Assembly (NCBI RefSeq): GCF_026745355.1
Contig: NC_079202.1
Location: forward strand, 62,834,806-62,898,805
Direction: 5' to 3'
DNA: 64,000 bases
From: Beta vulgaris subsp. vulgaris
Taxonomy: Eukaryota > Streptophyta > Magnoliopsida > Caryophyllales > Amaranthaceae
Shown here: one piece after another, positions 21,350-34,537 of the stretch
How the letters are laid out: each line of letters begins with the position of its first letter
Position numbering within the stretch: position 1 is the first letter of the stretch
Program-made: the position numbers and the translations under genes
The notes under the pieces: model-generated
Database searches by the model: none
Seen by the model: the letters and a program-made list of their open reading frames with translations, nothing else
What the model was told of the DNA's origin: nothing

Positions 21350-21986
21350 GACCATGCTCTTAGTGTTGCAGCTCTTTTGGTTTCATCCTCCGTTACCTCT
21401 TTCTTTGAGAACAAGTCCCTCTTAGGTCTTAACCAATACCCATACATAAAATACTAAATTTTAGGTAACTTTACAAATGATAAAAACGTTTTTGTACATA
21501 GCTGTTGACAAATTTTCCTTTGGGAATAAAAGGGGAATTCAAATTTTATATGTTATGATAAAACCACTCTATTTGCAAGAGCATGAGAACACATTGAGAT
21601 ACTTGCAATGGCACAAGTGTCACATAATAAATAATGTACCCAAACGTTGGTCAGCTGAAGATTGAGGTTTAGTGATCATTTTTGTTAAGAATTGGATGCT
21701 GACAGTTTGGGTCGCCCGGGGTACTAAGTGTATGTACTTAAGTGTCAATTAAACTTTTTTTAGTTTTATTTCACCTAATAATGTTACTGAAAATATAAAA
21801 TTCATTCAAATATTCTATATTTTATTTGTATTTTTATTATAAAGGTTAACTTTTTGGAACACATCCACAAAAATGATTCGAATACACTTACTAAATAAAT
21901 TTAGGGTTTTAATTCACGTTTGAATCCTAACTTCTTTTCAACCACAACCTAACAAACAAAAAGTATAAGGATTGAATTTGTCTTAT
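21350..21986. other. No gene seen
   Basis: AT-rich sequence. The 62-codon frame at 21477 has no recognisable content. Confidence 0.35.
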
Positions 21987-22150
21987 AAGAGACCACCTAC
22001 TTTTAAATTAAAATTAGGCAATGGTAAGTTTAATATTAAAAAAAAAAAATAGTCCGATAGTGATTAAATTAACTTCTTTATGTGACTAGTTTAATTCATT
22101 TAGTGACTAGGTCTACTTTTATATTAAAATTAGACCGTCTTTTTAATAAT
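21987..22150. mobile_element. Short MITE, AGAGACCxxCTA family
   Basis: The left end AGAGACCACCTACTTTTAAA and right end TTAAAATTAGACCGTCTTTTT are imperfect inverted repeats. The same ends occur at 39273-39421 and in part at 23968. Confidence 0.5.
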
Positions 22151-22703
22151 TTTTGAAGGTTAACTCACGAAATACTTGCATGCAATTTTCCGGCTAAGAT
22201 TTTGATAATGGCTACCTATCTATTGCTGATGTGTTTTTTCGGGGAAGATTGGCTGTAAAAATTACCAAACTATAAATATGACAAAATCCACCTCAAAAAT
22301 AAAATATAAAAAGATTGAAAATTTTCTATGGGCTTTTCCGGCAACAGGTTGCAAACCAGGCCAAGACGGCCCAATTATAGGGCCCAAGGCGTAGGTTGCA
22401 TATCTGGCCCACGCTTTTGTACTTGTAGACGCAGCATTCCCATCTTGGTATCTTGGTATTTTGGTTTTGAAATTTAGTTAGATATGGGCCCAATTCAAGT
22501 CATGGCTTGGCCTTTGGGATTTGATTTACTTAAGGAGGAGATAAGGTCAAATCATTTGGAGAAAGTGACTGAATTGATTTCTAAGCGTGAAAACAAATTA
22601 TTGACAGCCCAATATATATAATGCACCAAATAAAATAAAAAACCAAATTAAAGTGCAAGGAAAAATTGATTTTTAATAATCCAACATCTGGCCGATTCGC
22701 TAA

Positions 22704-23133
22704 GGGTCTGTTCTCCCCACCTTATTTTCAGTTCAGTTTAGTTCAATTCAGTTAGATCAGTTCAGTTCAGATCAATTGAGGGCCTGTTCTCCCCAGCTTA
22801 TTTTCATTTCAGTTCAGTTCAGTTCAATTCAGTTCAATTCAGTTTAGTTCAGTTCAACTCTTGACAATACTTTTACTCTCACATATCACCATTCAGTTTA
22901 GTTTAATTCAGTTCAGTTCAGTTCAGATAAGTTCAGTATAGATCAGTTCAGTTCAGTTCAACTCAGTTCAGATCAGTTCAGTTCAGTCTAGTTCAGTTCA
23001 GTCCAGCTGTTTTATGCCGAAGAGAACAGGCCCTGAGTTCAGTTCAGCTCTTGACAATACTTTTACTCTCACACATCACTATTCATTTCAGTTCAGTTCA
23101 GTTCAGCTATTTTATGCCGAAGAGAACAGGCCC
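22704..23133. mobile_element. Tourist-like MITE with a nested sister element
   Basis: The outer ends GGGTCTGTTCTCC and (complement) GGGCCTGTTCTCTTCGGCAT are flanked by TAA at 22701-22703 and 23134-23136. The inside is dominated by CAGTTCAGTT-type 5-10 base repeats. A second element of the same family lies within it (22780-23033). Both halves contain the shared block CTCTTGACAATACTTTTACT. Confidence 0.75.
22780..23033. mobile_element. Nested Tourist-like MITE
   Basis: The ends GGGCCTGTTCTCCCCAGCTTA and GCCGAAGAGAACAGGCCC are flanked by TGA at 22777-22779 and 23034-23036. The 254-bp element sits inside a relative of itself. Confidence 0.75.
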
Positions 23134-23136
23134 TAA

Positions 23137-24735
23137 ATTTCAATGTTGAATATATTTTAATATTCTCAATTTTTGAGCGTAGTTTTTCAAAATAATCAGA
23201 ATTTTTATTTTTCATGCCATCACCAATTTTTTTGGGTATTTTATATGAAAGAAATATAAAATTTTGAATTATTTTGAGAAAGTATTTCTCAAAGTTCGAA
23301 TTATTTTAAAATAATCAAAAGCTGAGATTAAATTTAGCGAACCAAGTTTAAAAGGCTGGCCAATAATATCTTTTCATTCCCAAAAATTGAGGATCAAACC
23401 CCGATCAATTGCTTAAGGGACAAAATGAACAACGATTATGACAATATCACCAGTTTCGGACAACCCCCAATTATTTCCAATTTTCTGTGTATGATATTCT
23501 TACAAGCACACAAAATGATGAACTTGGTACCAAGAAGTACAACATGAAAAGCTGTACGCATGTGATTGGTTTAAGTTGTTAGTTTATGAGGCATGTTTGG
23601 GCATGGACCCCCCAAATTAAACATACTTAAATAAAGAATAAATTTTCCTACCCATCAATAACAATAGCCCTCTAACAAAATTGTAATTTTAGGTCCTCTT
23701 GTCTCTCTTGAATTGTTATTGATCTCATAATTAAATGTTTTATTCTAATTTTTTTTATTACTCGCTTCATTTCTATTTGTTCTTCCTACATTACTTTTTT
23801 CTCTCTTAAAAAATATCTAAATAAAAAAAATACATAAGAACGAAGGAAATATAAAGCATCTCATGATTATGGTTTGGTTAATAGGGAAAGTAATATTACT
23901 TACAAAGTTGTTTATCTCATTTTTACGTTTTCCAAGAAATGCAAAAACTTATTCAGGTAGTTTTGTAAGAGACCGTCTAATTTTAATTTAGAATTAGGCA
24001 CGATCCAAGCCCAATATTAAGAAGAGAACATGTCACCTTTTTTAATATAGTAACTAATTCAATCTATTTAGAGACCAAATTAATCTATTTTGTGATCAGT
24101 TTAATCTATTCAGTAATGATATTCTTTGATCCATTTAGTGACTAGTGTAATAATCCGTTCGGTAAGACTACCAAGTTAGTTTTTTGAGATTATCGGTTGT
24201 AGTTCGATAATCAAGAAAAAAAAACAAGGAGAAGAGAAGGTGTAGTTTAGAGTGAAATGAAATGGATTTGTTAGAAAAAATTCAATTTTCCGTTCGTCTA
24301 ATTATACATAAAACTAAATCGCCTATTCTAATAATTTGTGAAATACATCTGGTTGATCGATCATAAAAAATTGTCTACTCATCTTGACGCACATTATCTA
24401 AGAGGGTGTAGTTTTGTAGAAATAAAGCTTGTTTAATTTGACGTTGTCGTCCCTAACCCAATTATGACAGAGGGTGGGTTTTGTAAGTTGGTGGATGATT
24501 ATTGTTCTTACGCTGATCGAGTCTTCACTCTTCACGACAACTCCAGCCCAAATAGCTTCATCTCCTTGTTCTTGGTCACACCCTTGGTTAGATAAAAAGA
24601 TCAAGGGTTTTTCTACGTTAAACTTTTGATTAAAATCCCAAAAATAGTTTTGTATTCTATCACGAATTACTACTTGTAGTATCTGATATTATATGTAAGA
24701 GGTAAAATATTCAATTGTTGTTAGTAATTTGTTAC
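23137..24735. other. No gene seen; one partial MITE
   Basis: AT-rich intergenic sequence. Around 23968-24340 lies one end of the AGAGACCGTCTAATTTTAA family. The 68-codon minus frame at 24398-24604 has no recognised content. Confidence 0.4.
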
Positions 24736-24739
24736 GAAG

Positions 24740-25220
24740 GGAGTATATTATTTTCACCCCATTGGTTGTAAGAATTGTGCCTTGAAAGTTCTTGTCAAAA
24801 TGCGTCAAAAAGATTGTTTCTGGAGTACCACCCGATCGGGTCGGGCGACGTCACCCGATCGGGACCGTGACCTTTTGGGAACAACAGTTTCCGGGAGTCG
24901 CCCGATCGGGCGTAATCACCGAACTATGACCGGGTGAGTTTCGCCTGATCGAGCCCGCAACGATTCTAGGATTAGTAATTACCGTCCGATTGGGCGGATG
25001 TCTCCCGACCTGATGGGACGGAGGCCCGTTTTCTCCAGAAAACACGTTTTCGACGCGGACGTATAAATAGGTTATTTACCTAATTGTTTTAGATTACGAA
25101 TTTAGTCTAATTCTATCTGTAATCTGGTTTTCCTCACATAATAAAATATTCTCTTTGTTCGTTGACGTAACCAAATTGGTGAACCACGTAAATATGTTGT
25201 CTGCTTTTATTGTTTTTATA
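24740..25220 (+). mobile_element. LTR-retrotransposon LTR fragment or solo LTR
   Basis: The segment contains GTATAAATAGG near 25060 as a promoter-like TATA. It ends with ATAATAAAATATTC..GTTGACGTAACCAAATTGGTG and GAACCACGTAAA, a 3' R-U5-like arrangement I recall from plant LTR retrotransposons. GC-rich CCCGATCGGG palindromes occupy its 5' half. No paired LTR or internal genes are in the window. The limits are approximate. Confidence 0.45.
24830..25010. repeat. Cluster of CCCGATCGGG palindromes
   Basis: ACCCGATCGGG occurs near 24830 and 24852 and GCCCGATCGGGC near 24900. Degenerate forms (GCCTGATCGAGC, CCGATTGGGCGG) follow to about 25010. The block stands out against an AT-rich background. Confidence 0.7.
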
Positions 25221-27371
25221 TTCAATTATTTGTTTCTTTCTCACATCCGTTATAACATTGGTAATTTCAACTCTTTTAATGTATCCACGTTCTTCTTGGT
25301 TGGTATAAATAATTATTCCATATATATATATATCTATCTACTTAAACAAAGTGCAGTGTCTCTGATCCTAAACCTAATAATCCAATAATTAATATGGAAG
25401 AATGTGCTATAATTTGTGGTAAAATAACTATTATAAAAAAACAGATATTGTTAGGATTTAGGAATCTTAATGTCTTCAAAGAAACTTTCGTAGGAAACCA
25501 GCAATATATAGATAGATCTGTAAGTAATTTGAACATGTTATTCTTTGTGTTATTCACTAGCATTTTGTTGTATTTTCAATTTAAAACCTTTATTTTTCTG
25601 ACTTCCACTGACATTATGTTTTGTTTGTGTAACAATACTTGTGACTTTATTTATGAGTTATAACAACTCTCTTTATGCGCCATTATTCTTTACGTTGTAG
25701 TAAATTGATGATCTGATCAAAGTGTAAGTCGAGCTTTTTTTGGTACACCAACTATACATCTGAATATTCCTCTTTGTTTCTCCCACGGGGTTTTTTTTGG
25801 AAGGTATACGGTGTTGTTTCTTCAACGTAAAGTTTAGGATCTTTTTGACATCGTTGTAAGTTTCCAGTTTTTTAGTTTTTGAATATAAAAGTCATATGAT
25901 ATAAGGGGAATGATAAACTTAAAATCAGTTATATTTATACTAAACATGTCAATTTTGAAAACTGACAACTGAAAACTACATTTTTTGGTTTTTATATTTT
26001 TGTTTTTCAGTTTCAAAAAAAATGAAAACTGAAAACAAAAAACGATAACGAACGAGCCTTTAGTAATCTGAATTACTTTTTATTTTATTTATTGAATAAA
26101 TGATTTTAATGGGATCATGATACAAACAATACATATTGACCAAAGAGAAAATCACCCTTTTACGAATTTGATTTTTGGGGGATCATTTGGAATGACTAAA
26201 CACAATTATATATGATACATCCGTTTCGTACACAAAACATGTTGACGTACGTAGGACGACTAGCTGCACAGTTCGACGAGGAAGTTCATCGTCGAAAAAG
26301 CCTAAAATGATTTCTACTAGTTAGGCTTCCCGTGTCATAATGCATTAATGCTTAATAAAATACATTTTTTTGAAAGAAAAACGAGTCAACGAGTCCAACT
26401 CCGCTATGCAATGATGACCTACAGGCTTTGTAAGTTATCTAAGTTCGTTTAGGACTCGAAAACAACATTTTAATTATTTCAAAATTTTAATTTTGCCTAA
26501 TTTTTGTGTTAGGATTTTGTTTAGACTATTTAAATGTTTATAGCTGTCATTAGATGACACCTTTTATGTGTGATAATAATATTCGAGAGTCTAACTCTTT
26601 TATGATGGATTTCGGGGTTTCTACATATTCATTATTTGTAAATCTATATGTTCGTATTAGGAATTGCGCTTGCCTTTTCTCCATTAATTCCGACTATATG
26701 TATGTCACATGTGTTCATCATATTATACAACATGATATCATTCCTAATGGATTATAAATTAAACGTAATCATGAGTTATTCTACAACAAAATGCCCATAA
26801 ATGTATTTGGTTTTGGACTAATCCCTAAGATGTATACTACCCTATATGAATCACGTACAAATAGTAACTATTCCTCCTGCTCAAACAAGATTTAGTCCTA
26901 ATCTTATTGGTTAATAAATTAATAACTTTAAAAGCTATTTTAAGTAACCAATTTAGCTCATAATTACCCACATATAAAATTATATAGCGATAACCATGTT
27001 TTAATGTTTATAGTAAAATTTGCTAAACACATTATATAAATCCCTCCAATTAATGCTCCACACTTCTATATATAAGTATTAGGTATACCTTGAGATACGA
27101 TAAGAGACAAGAAGGAGTAACTACTACGTTCTTCATGTCATCTTTAACTAAAACAATGCGGATAATAGCAGTAATGCAGTAATATTAATTAACTAAGTTA
27201 TAAGAATGTCTTAAAAAAAGTTTGCTTCTAAAAAAACAAAGATTAATGTAGACTTACGCAACAAAACCTGTGGTGAGTCTGTCACTTACTAATGGATGCA
27301 TGGCACCTTCCTCATATAAATAATTAAATATGTGCAGTACTATAGTGTATATTAGAGCAATCGATGTCACG

Positions 27372-27375
<4 letters not shown>
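25221..27375. other. No gene seen
   Basis: AT-rich sequence with only short frames of 60-90 codons on both strands, none with recognisable protein content. No TIR pairs could be fixed. Confidence 0.4.

Positions 27376-27447
<72 letters not shown>
27376..27447. repeat. (TA)n microsatellite
   Basis: An almost perfect TA dinucleotide run of about 70 bases. Tyr-Ile frames over it are artefacts. Confidence 0.95.
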
Positions 27448-27450
<3 letters not shown>

Positions 27451-28294
27451 TAAGAGTTATAGCGCGTAAAATTTATTCTCATTATTCATTTAAGTATATA
27501 TTTTCATATGAACTCACTTCTATATATATAGATTTTAATACGGAGAATAAATTTAGACTAACACCTTAATCTGGAGATCAATTTCAAGCATGATAATGAA
27601 AGGGCTAGAATAGATGGTTAATGATTCCATATTTTATTCAATTAGGCAAAGGATGAAACAAGTTAGGTAAGTGTAACATGGGTTCATGCCTGGACTATTA
27701 GGGTCAGCTCATGTTATCTATTTGACTATTTAGCTATAAGTTCATATGTATGATCTCACCTATTACATATATTCATAAATTATATACCAATCATCCAAAA
27801 GTAATTGTCACTATCCTGTATTTTGTCGGAATCCTCATAGCAATATATTTTTTTCCACAAAATTAGCTTTTCACATTATTCCAATTATTCTAGCAGGGTA
27901 TTAAACTATTAACCCTCTCTACTTATGTTTCAATAGTAATTCTCGAAAAATTTTGAAAAAAAATAATTTGAAGTTGTATATATAATTCATTATCTAGGCA
28001 TTGTGTACTTGACAACTTTTTTCATACATCCTAGAAGTATAATATGATAATTATTTTCGAGAAAAAAAATGACTACCTTTAATTGGGATACAAACATTAT
28101 ATAAATACCATTATAATTAGTTTAATGTATCTATATTATATAGGGAGTCATAAACTAAGTATGTAAACAAAATTCGATCTCAGAATATGAACTCTACTCG
28201 TAGATTATATACTAGAACTTTACCAATTATTCAAGCTAAATAATATTAAAATATATATTACTTTTCAATGATTACAATAATAGTAGTATTAATA
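27448..28294. other. No gene seen
   Basis: AT-rich sequence with no supported feature. Confidence 0.4.
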
Positions 28295-28670
28295 TTCCCT
28301 CCGTTCCATAATATAAGTCCTGATTCTGTTTTTACACAGGAATTAAGGTAAAGTAGAATTTTGTTTTATTTAAATAAAAAGATTCATTTTTATTGGGAAA
28401 CACTTACATTGTTTTTTTCTTTTTAACAAAAAATAAAAACTTAACATTAATATTGCATAGTTTAATGTGTAGAGTAGTTTAATGGGTTATGAGATTCTAT
28501 CTATCATTAATAATGGTGTATTGGAAGTTGAAATTATGAGGACTTTTTGGGAGTTAAATTATTTTCATGAGGGTATTTTGGGTATAAATTATTGATTGAA
28601 AATAGAAACAAGACTTATATTTTGGGATATTTTAAAAGGAAAGGGGACTTATATTATGGGACGGATGGAG
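28295..28670. mobile_element. Stowaway-like MITE
   Basis: The ends TTCCCTCCGTTCCATAATATAAG and (complement) CTCCATCCGTCCCATAATATAAG are flanked by TA. Confidence 0.7.
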
Positions 28671-29996
28671 TAATATTATATACACAATAAGAAGGCCCAA
28701 TAAATGACGAAGGATATGGATATAATGAATAACGTGCAAATAATAATAAAAGGCCGGACAAATATGGAAAGAAGAAGAAAACAAAGTTAGGTACACTTAT
28801 CTCAGCGTAACCAAGCTACCAACCATCCCCCTACCACTATCATCACTTCTAAAGCCTTTTATTGCTATTTCTCTAAGATTGTTGTCTCTTACTATTTTTA
28901 GCTATCTCATTCATGTAATTCATATTTGGATTTCTTGGATTTGTTGATATGAATATATATCATTATTAAACATTAAAAAAATTCTATATTTCTTGTTTAT
29001 GAGTTCTTTAATGATTATTGAATGTTAATTTATAAAATCATCACTTTCCTAAAATAGAAACAACTAATAATATAATGTACGTTGATTAAAGTAATCCCCC
29101 CTTAAAGGAAAATGATCACTATTAGGAAGTGTAATTAATTTTATTAACTCTTATGATATTTGTGATGATATTGCTATGTATTTCCTCCATTCCGAATAAG
29201 TGTAACACTTGCTTTTTTTTATGTGAGAGCTTTCACTTATTTCAAAACAGGAAAGTATATATATATTATTAAACGTAGGAATTAGGGAGTCATGTACGTG
29301 TAACATGTATATTCCAAGCACACAATATTATAACAAAATTTTCTTTTGAATTGTTAGAATTTATGGTGGTTTGGCTATTAGGTGTTAGAAAAGCCAAAAT
29401 CTTGACTAAAGAGCTACTTTTTGGAATTTTGATTTCATCATCTTATGCCTTTTAGCAGATTTCATGGGGTATTCATTGAAATGGGTGTATAATACCCCAT
29501 GCATAACGGTTTATAGTCTCTAGATATCGCAAACCTATGAAAAACGAATTTTTGTTGAACATATGTATCTGATAATTTTTCATTTACGGATCACATTTGG
29601 TGGCTCAAGTTATATCATACTCGAATATACACGTTTTTCTAAAAGACACCCCCTTTATTTTGTACAATCTCATGTAGCAAAATTAGGTAAGAGTACAAAC
29701 CTAGCTAATAGATCCAATTAGAGAAACAAAGTTGTTGAATTTGATTCACTTCATATATTATTGACTTGGACATGTGATATGCCACCTACAAAAGGCTAAT
29801 CTTGCCTAATTTCCACTCCCCTTCTCAAAAAAAATATCCTCCATGCATGTGCATGGTATACGCATGCAAGACTTTTGCTCGTATATTCATTTAAATAAAA
29901 GTTAAAACTCGCTTTTTTAATACATTTTGCTTATTTGGATTATTTTAGAACAAAAAAAGTACCTTGCATGTATACCATGCTCACATTACGATACAT
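28671..29996. other. No gene seen; one short MITE
   Basis: A 75-bp Stowaway-like remnant lies at 29181-29255 (TTTCCTCCATTCCGAATAAGTG..CACTTATTTCAAAACAGGAAAG, TA flanks). The rest is AT-rich without features. Confidence 0.5.
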
Positions 29997-30123
29997 GTAA
30001 CCAAGATTGTCTTGGCCTAGTGGTTAAGATTGAGGTGTTGTGAACGATAGGTCACATGTTCGAACCTACCCTCCCCTTCTTTGTACTTTGTACCGCCTTC
30101 GTGGCTCATATAGATAAAAAAAA
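29997..30123 (+). mobile_element. SINE
   Basis: A tRNA-like head with A box TGGCCTAGTGGTTAAG and B-box-like ATGTTCGAACC ends in an A-run. It is flanked by ACATTACGATACAT at 29983-29996 and 30124-30137, a 14-bp duplication. A minus-strand relative lies at 35664-35771. Confidence 0.8.
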
Positions 30124-30316
30124 ACATTACGATACATATACACGGTATACCCAGATCTATAATAAAATTTTTACACAAATTACTATTCTGATGCATGCAT
30201 GTCCCTGTATGTATATCTCTTGTTAAACAAGATATACCCTAGACAAAATAGGCGATGAACTGTATATGCCCTAAGACATTGGGCTTTAATTAACCAGAAA
30301 CCTTCAAAAAGATATA

Positions 30317-30565
30317 CTCCCTCTGTTTCAAATTATAAGTCATTTTAGCCAAAAGTTTTTGTTTCAAAATATAAGGCATTTTCAATTACCAATGTAAAAT
30401 TAAATGCAACTTTATACTATCAAGATAATATTATAGGTTATTTTCTATTATCAATACAATATTTAATGTCAATTCTTATTACCTATGCAAATCTAACTAA
30501 AACTAACTAAATTCTTAATATGCGTAAAAGTGGTTTACATGCCTTATAATTTGAAACGGAGGGAG
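30317..30565. mobile_element. Stowaway-like MITE
   Basis: The ends CTCCCTCTGTTTCAAATTATAAG and (complement) CTCCCTCCGTTTCAAATTATAAG are flanked by TA. Confidence 0.75.
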
Positions 30566-33500
30566 TAATTGCATTTTGGACCCCATGTGTCATGTGAACG
30601 TTACGTTCTATCTAAAAAACTTTATCTGCTGCGAGCTTTAATTGCTGATGTGCTGATTAAGACCAAAAACCAAATTAATCTTCAGCTGTGTGTGAACAAA
30701 TTTGCTGGATGTTTACGTAAACACGCAGTTAATTTATCAAAATGAAAGGTGCATAATGTTAATCAAATTGCGGCTAAAAATGTATATATATATATATAGA
30801 TTCTTCATTATGTATGATACATGTCATTGAACTTATCAAGGTAATTCAGTTGTTTGTTTTACCTAGAAATCTAGGAAATCGCATCAAATTTTGGTTCCCA
30901 AGAGCATGAATTGCAAGATTTATCCTTTATTAAGAAGCAAAAACCTATATCATGTTTGATCTCTTCATGATGACTTTGTATAATTAAACTAATTAATCAC
31001 ATCACTTATTTGATCAATCAGTAATATATATACGCGATATTCAAATATAAGAAAAGAGAACCTAATAGTATATGTGAAGCAAACTATCTTACAACATAGA
31101 TGTGATAGATCGATGAAAAATACATGTGTTGTTGTATAAAGTATTAGATGATGTCTAATAACCTAGTAGCCAAATTCGCCAAATAAAATACAAAGTAATG
31201 TAATCATATTATATACAGTAACCAAACTGTTATTGGTTATGTACAATAAAACATAGTATATCATACTAATACTAAATAATTCACGTATAAGATTTATAAC
31301 GATTGTAGAATAATATATTTTCTGTAATATCAATATGACAATTAATATTAGTCATGAAAAAGATCGATTAACTAAATATTTACAGTTTTTTGGATTGGAA
31401 TGAGAGTCTTTTGAACAATCTTTATCTTTAAAAAAAAAAAGAATTAAGAAAAAGTAAAAGAATAATATTATATTATTTATTTGCATGTTAAGATCTCATT
31501 CCTAGTTAGTAGCAATGAATCTCATTCCACACTACTGTATTTGCACATGACACCCCTTCTTAGTTATCCCTTTATTGTGACTCTTTATAAGTTATAACCC
31601 CACCATCTCATCTCATCCCATCTTTAACTAACCAACTGTTTGTTTCTCTTCTCTCACTCTTAATCATTCTTTTGTTTTATTTAAGAGGGGAGATTTGGTT
31701 ACCTACCCTCCAAACATGTCACATGTTTTCAGCTTCTATATATTCTCCAAGTATAAGTTACACAGCCTCTATCTTTTCCTTTTAGAGGATGATGTTTATA
31801 TAATATGTACGTTTTTTTTTTTCATTACGTGCAACGATTTAACATAAAATAGAGAAGAAAAATGTCTAATTGTTGCAAATATAGAAAACAGAGGTAGTAT
31901 TTATCTTAATAATTACCGTTGTTTTGATTGCAGATAATATGTTAATAGCACAAATAATGTATCATATATATATCATGCAATATGCCCTATCTTGCCAGGA
32001 AAAAAACATATACATGTCAATGACCCGTTATATATATTGCAAAGTTGTTTGAATACGGACTGGTCTAATTAGTTTTGGCTTAATTGTTGAATGACACATA
32101 TATTGATAGAAACTAATTAGTCTAATATTGAGGGACACATATATTGATGAAAACTAATTGGACAAAAGATTTGGACTTTAATGATCTACTAGAAAAAAAA
32201 CTCTTTGTATCGTATGTATTACATACTTCCCTGTAATACTAATAGACTACATTTTTATTCTAGCTAGATCATTTAAATAATAGGCTATTTTCTAATTGTT
32301 TCAGTAAGATTAATTTTAAACTTTTCGGATCCCATGTTACTCTTAATGATATACTTATTAACTATTACTTCAACAAAAAGAATATAATAATCTTATGAAG
32401 GAGATAGAATTTTGAAAGTAGCTACATTACGTTAAATAAAACATAAACTGAATAATATGCTGCTCTCAAGCTATCTAACAATTTTTTTTTTTGACATCGA
32501 GGAAAAGTACATAAAGAAAAAACGGAAATTAAAAGGTTTAACAATTTTTTCCGATACGCACTAGTTTGATATTTTTAGAAGTTTTCCTTCTAAAAGATTT
32601 AAAATTACGTACATACAATAATCTGCATTAGGTAGCTAGTAGTATATAATTATGCAATATGCTTTAATCTGGGCCTAAATTTTCAAATGATATGAGGTAT
32701 CTTCAGTGTTACATTACATAATTAGACGAGCATTAACTTGTACTATACGTGGAATATGATTATGAAATGATAAGTAAAAGTGCGAAGGTATAAAGTTAGG
32801 TAGAGAAAGACCTGCAATTGTTTGTGTAAATTTGATATATAGAAGTACTAACTACTAAGTAGTATATAGAATAAGATTTCCATACATGTGGGCAGATCAG
32901 AAAGAACAATAAAATCAAGCTAAGCCATGAAAAGTTTGGTAAAGAGACAATTTTGATCAAAATTTGCTGGACCCCCTCTGTCAAATACTCAAATTAATTG
33001 CTAGCTTTAAATTCATCCCTTTTTTCTTAGGAAGTTTCAAGTCCTTAATTTAATTTGGGGAAATTTGCGAAATTATTAACCGATTAATTAATGCAATAAT
33101 TAGCCTCAAGACAGAGGTACTAAAACCTATGTCAAGGTCTACTTGGCTCTAATCATGTAATGAGAAATGTTGTTAGGTGACTACTACTCCATACTAGAGT
33201 TGTTTATGGACGGGACGGGACGCGACGGGACGGGACGGGACGGGACGGCATGCTAAGACGCTAAGCTCTTTCAACCTGTCCTGCTCAAGTTGTGAACTTG
33301 AACAATATCTTTGAAAAAAATTCTAAATGGGCGTGCCAAGCCCCGCCCGCTAATATTAATGGGCGAATATGAAAAACCTCAAATACACCGCGAGCAAGCT
33401 CGCCCGACCGGTTTATCATAATATCTATTTTCTATAAAATTTAATTTTTTAATCTTACTAATTTAGTGTTGATTTAACTTTTAGAATATATAGTTTATTT

Positions 33501-34535
33501 ACACTAATATAGCTTTGAATAACATATAATTATCTTTATTCTTACCTTTACAACTTAATTTGTCAATAATTTGTCATCCTCTAAAATAACATATACTTTT
33601 TATTTGACACAATTTGCTTTGGATCAATTTGAATCAAATCATTTTTTTAAATTACATCAAATTAGTTCAAATCTCTTGTTGTTAAACCTAATAGAAACCC
33701 TAAATTCTCATAGAAGTTCTATTCATCTTTAAGCTAAGTAAAATTTTACATGGGAAATACTGTAATATAAATACACGATAAGTACTATATCGTTCTCATA
33801 ATTATATTGTAAAAATTACAATTATCACTCTCATGACTCGTAATAATGATCGTAACATTTCATGTAATACTAATTTTTAGGCAAAAAAAAAAGAAAAATT
33901 GAATAAGCAACCACAACACTATAATACTACTACGTACTTTTTAAGTTGTCAGACTATCGCTATTTGGTTTTACTCGACATGTTGCTACCAGCGATCCAAT
34001 TTTACCGATTAATGTGTTGTCTATAACTCGACTTATTATTAACTTCACCACATAGTAATACCAGTCATGCGGGAAATCTCAATATATATAGAAGTGACCA
34101 TTTAATTTTATTATGTGATTCATAATTCACACACTTGCATAAGCTTAAGATTGCCCTTTTAATTAACCCGTGTGCAAGTTACAAAACTAGATAAGAACAT
34201 CCAAAAGTAGTCAAAAATACAACTCTCACCCAAAAAAAAAGAAAAAAGACATGATTTAATATATAAAAGGGATAAAATGAGATCAGAAAGGTTTAGCACT
34301 TAATTAAGCATATCACGTTCCGCAAGTTTTACTTGAAACTTTCTAGATCAAAAGTATGACCAAGTTAATAAAGGAAAACGAAAAAAAAATAAAAAGTTGT
34401 TTTTGTTTTTGCAATTCCATCAAAGCTTGCCACCCAAATTGCATAGACCATATTTTTGTAAGGGCACTGCTTTTCTCCTTTAATTATTTACCCCTTTTCT
34501 TATGAAAGGATAGGAATTTCCCATTTGTACTTCTT
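30566..34535. other. No gene seen; truncated retroposon and GGGAC repeat
   Basis: A very short retroposon scar is present at about 32480-32545 (poly-T then GACATCGAGG, flanked by TAACAATTTTT). A GGGAC pentanucleotide run lies at 33210-33248, next to a TAGAGTTGTTTATGGAC start that resembles a hAT MITE end whose partner I could not find. The rest is AT-rich. Confidence 0.45.
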
Positions 34536-34537
34536 AT

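Noticed and set aside
27254..27569. Tyr-Ile repeat proteins
   Set aside because: Pure translation of a (TA)n microsatellite.
33210..33248. Telomere-like repeat
   Set aside because: The unit is GGGAC, not the plant telomere TTTAGGG; it is a short simple repeat beside a hAT-like end.
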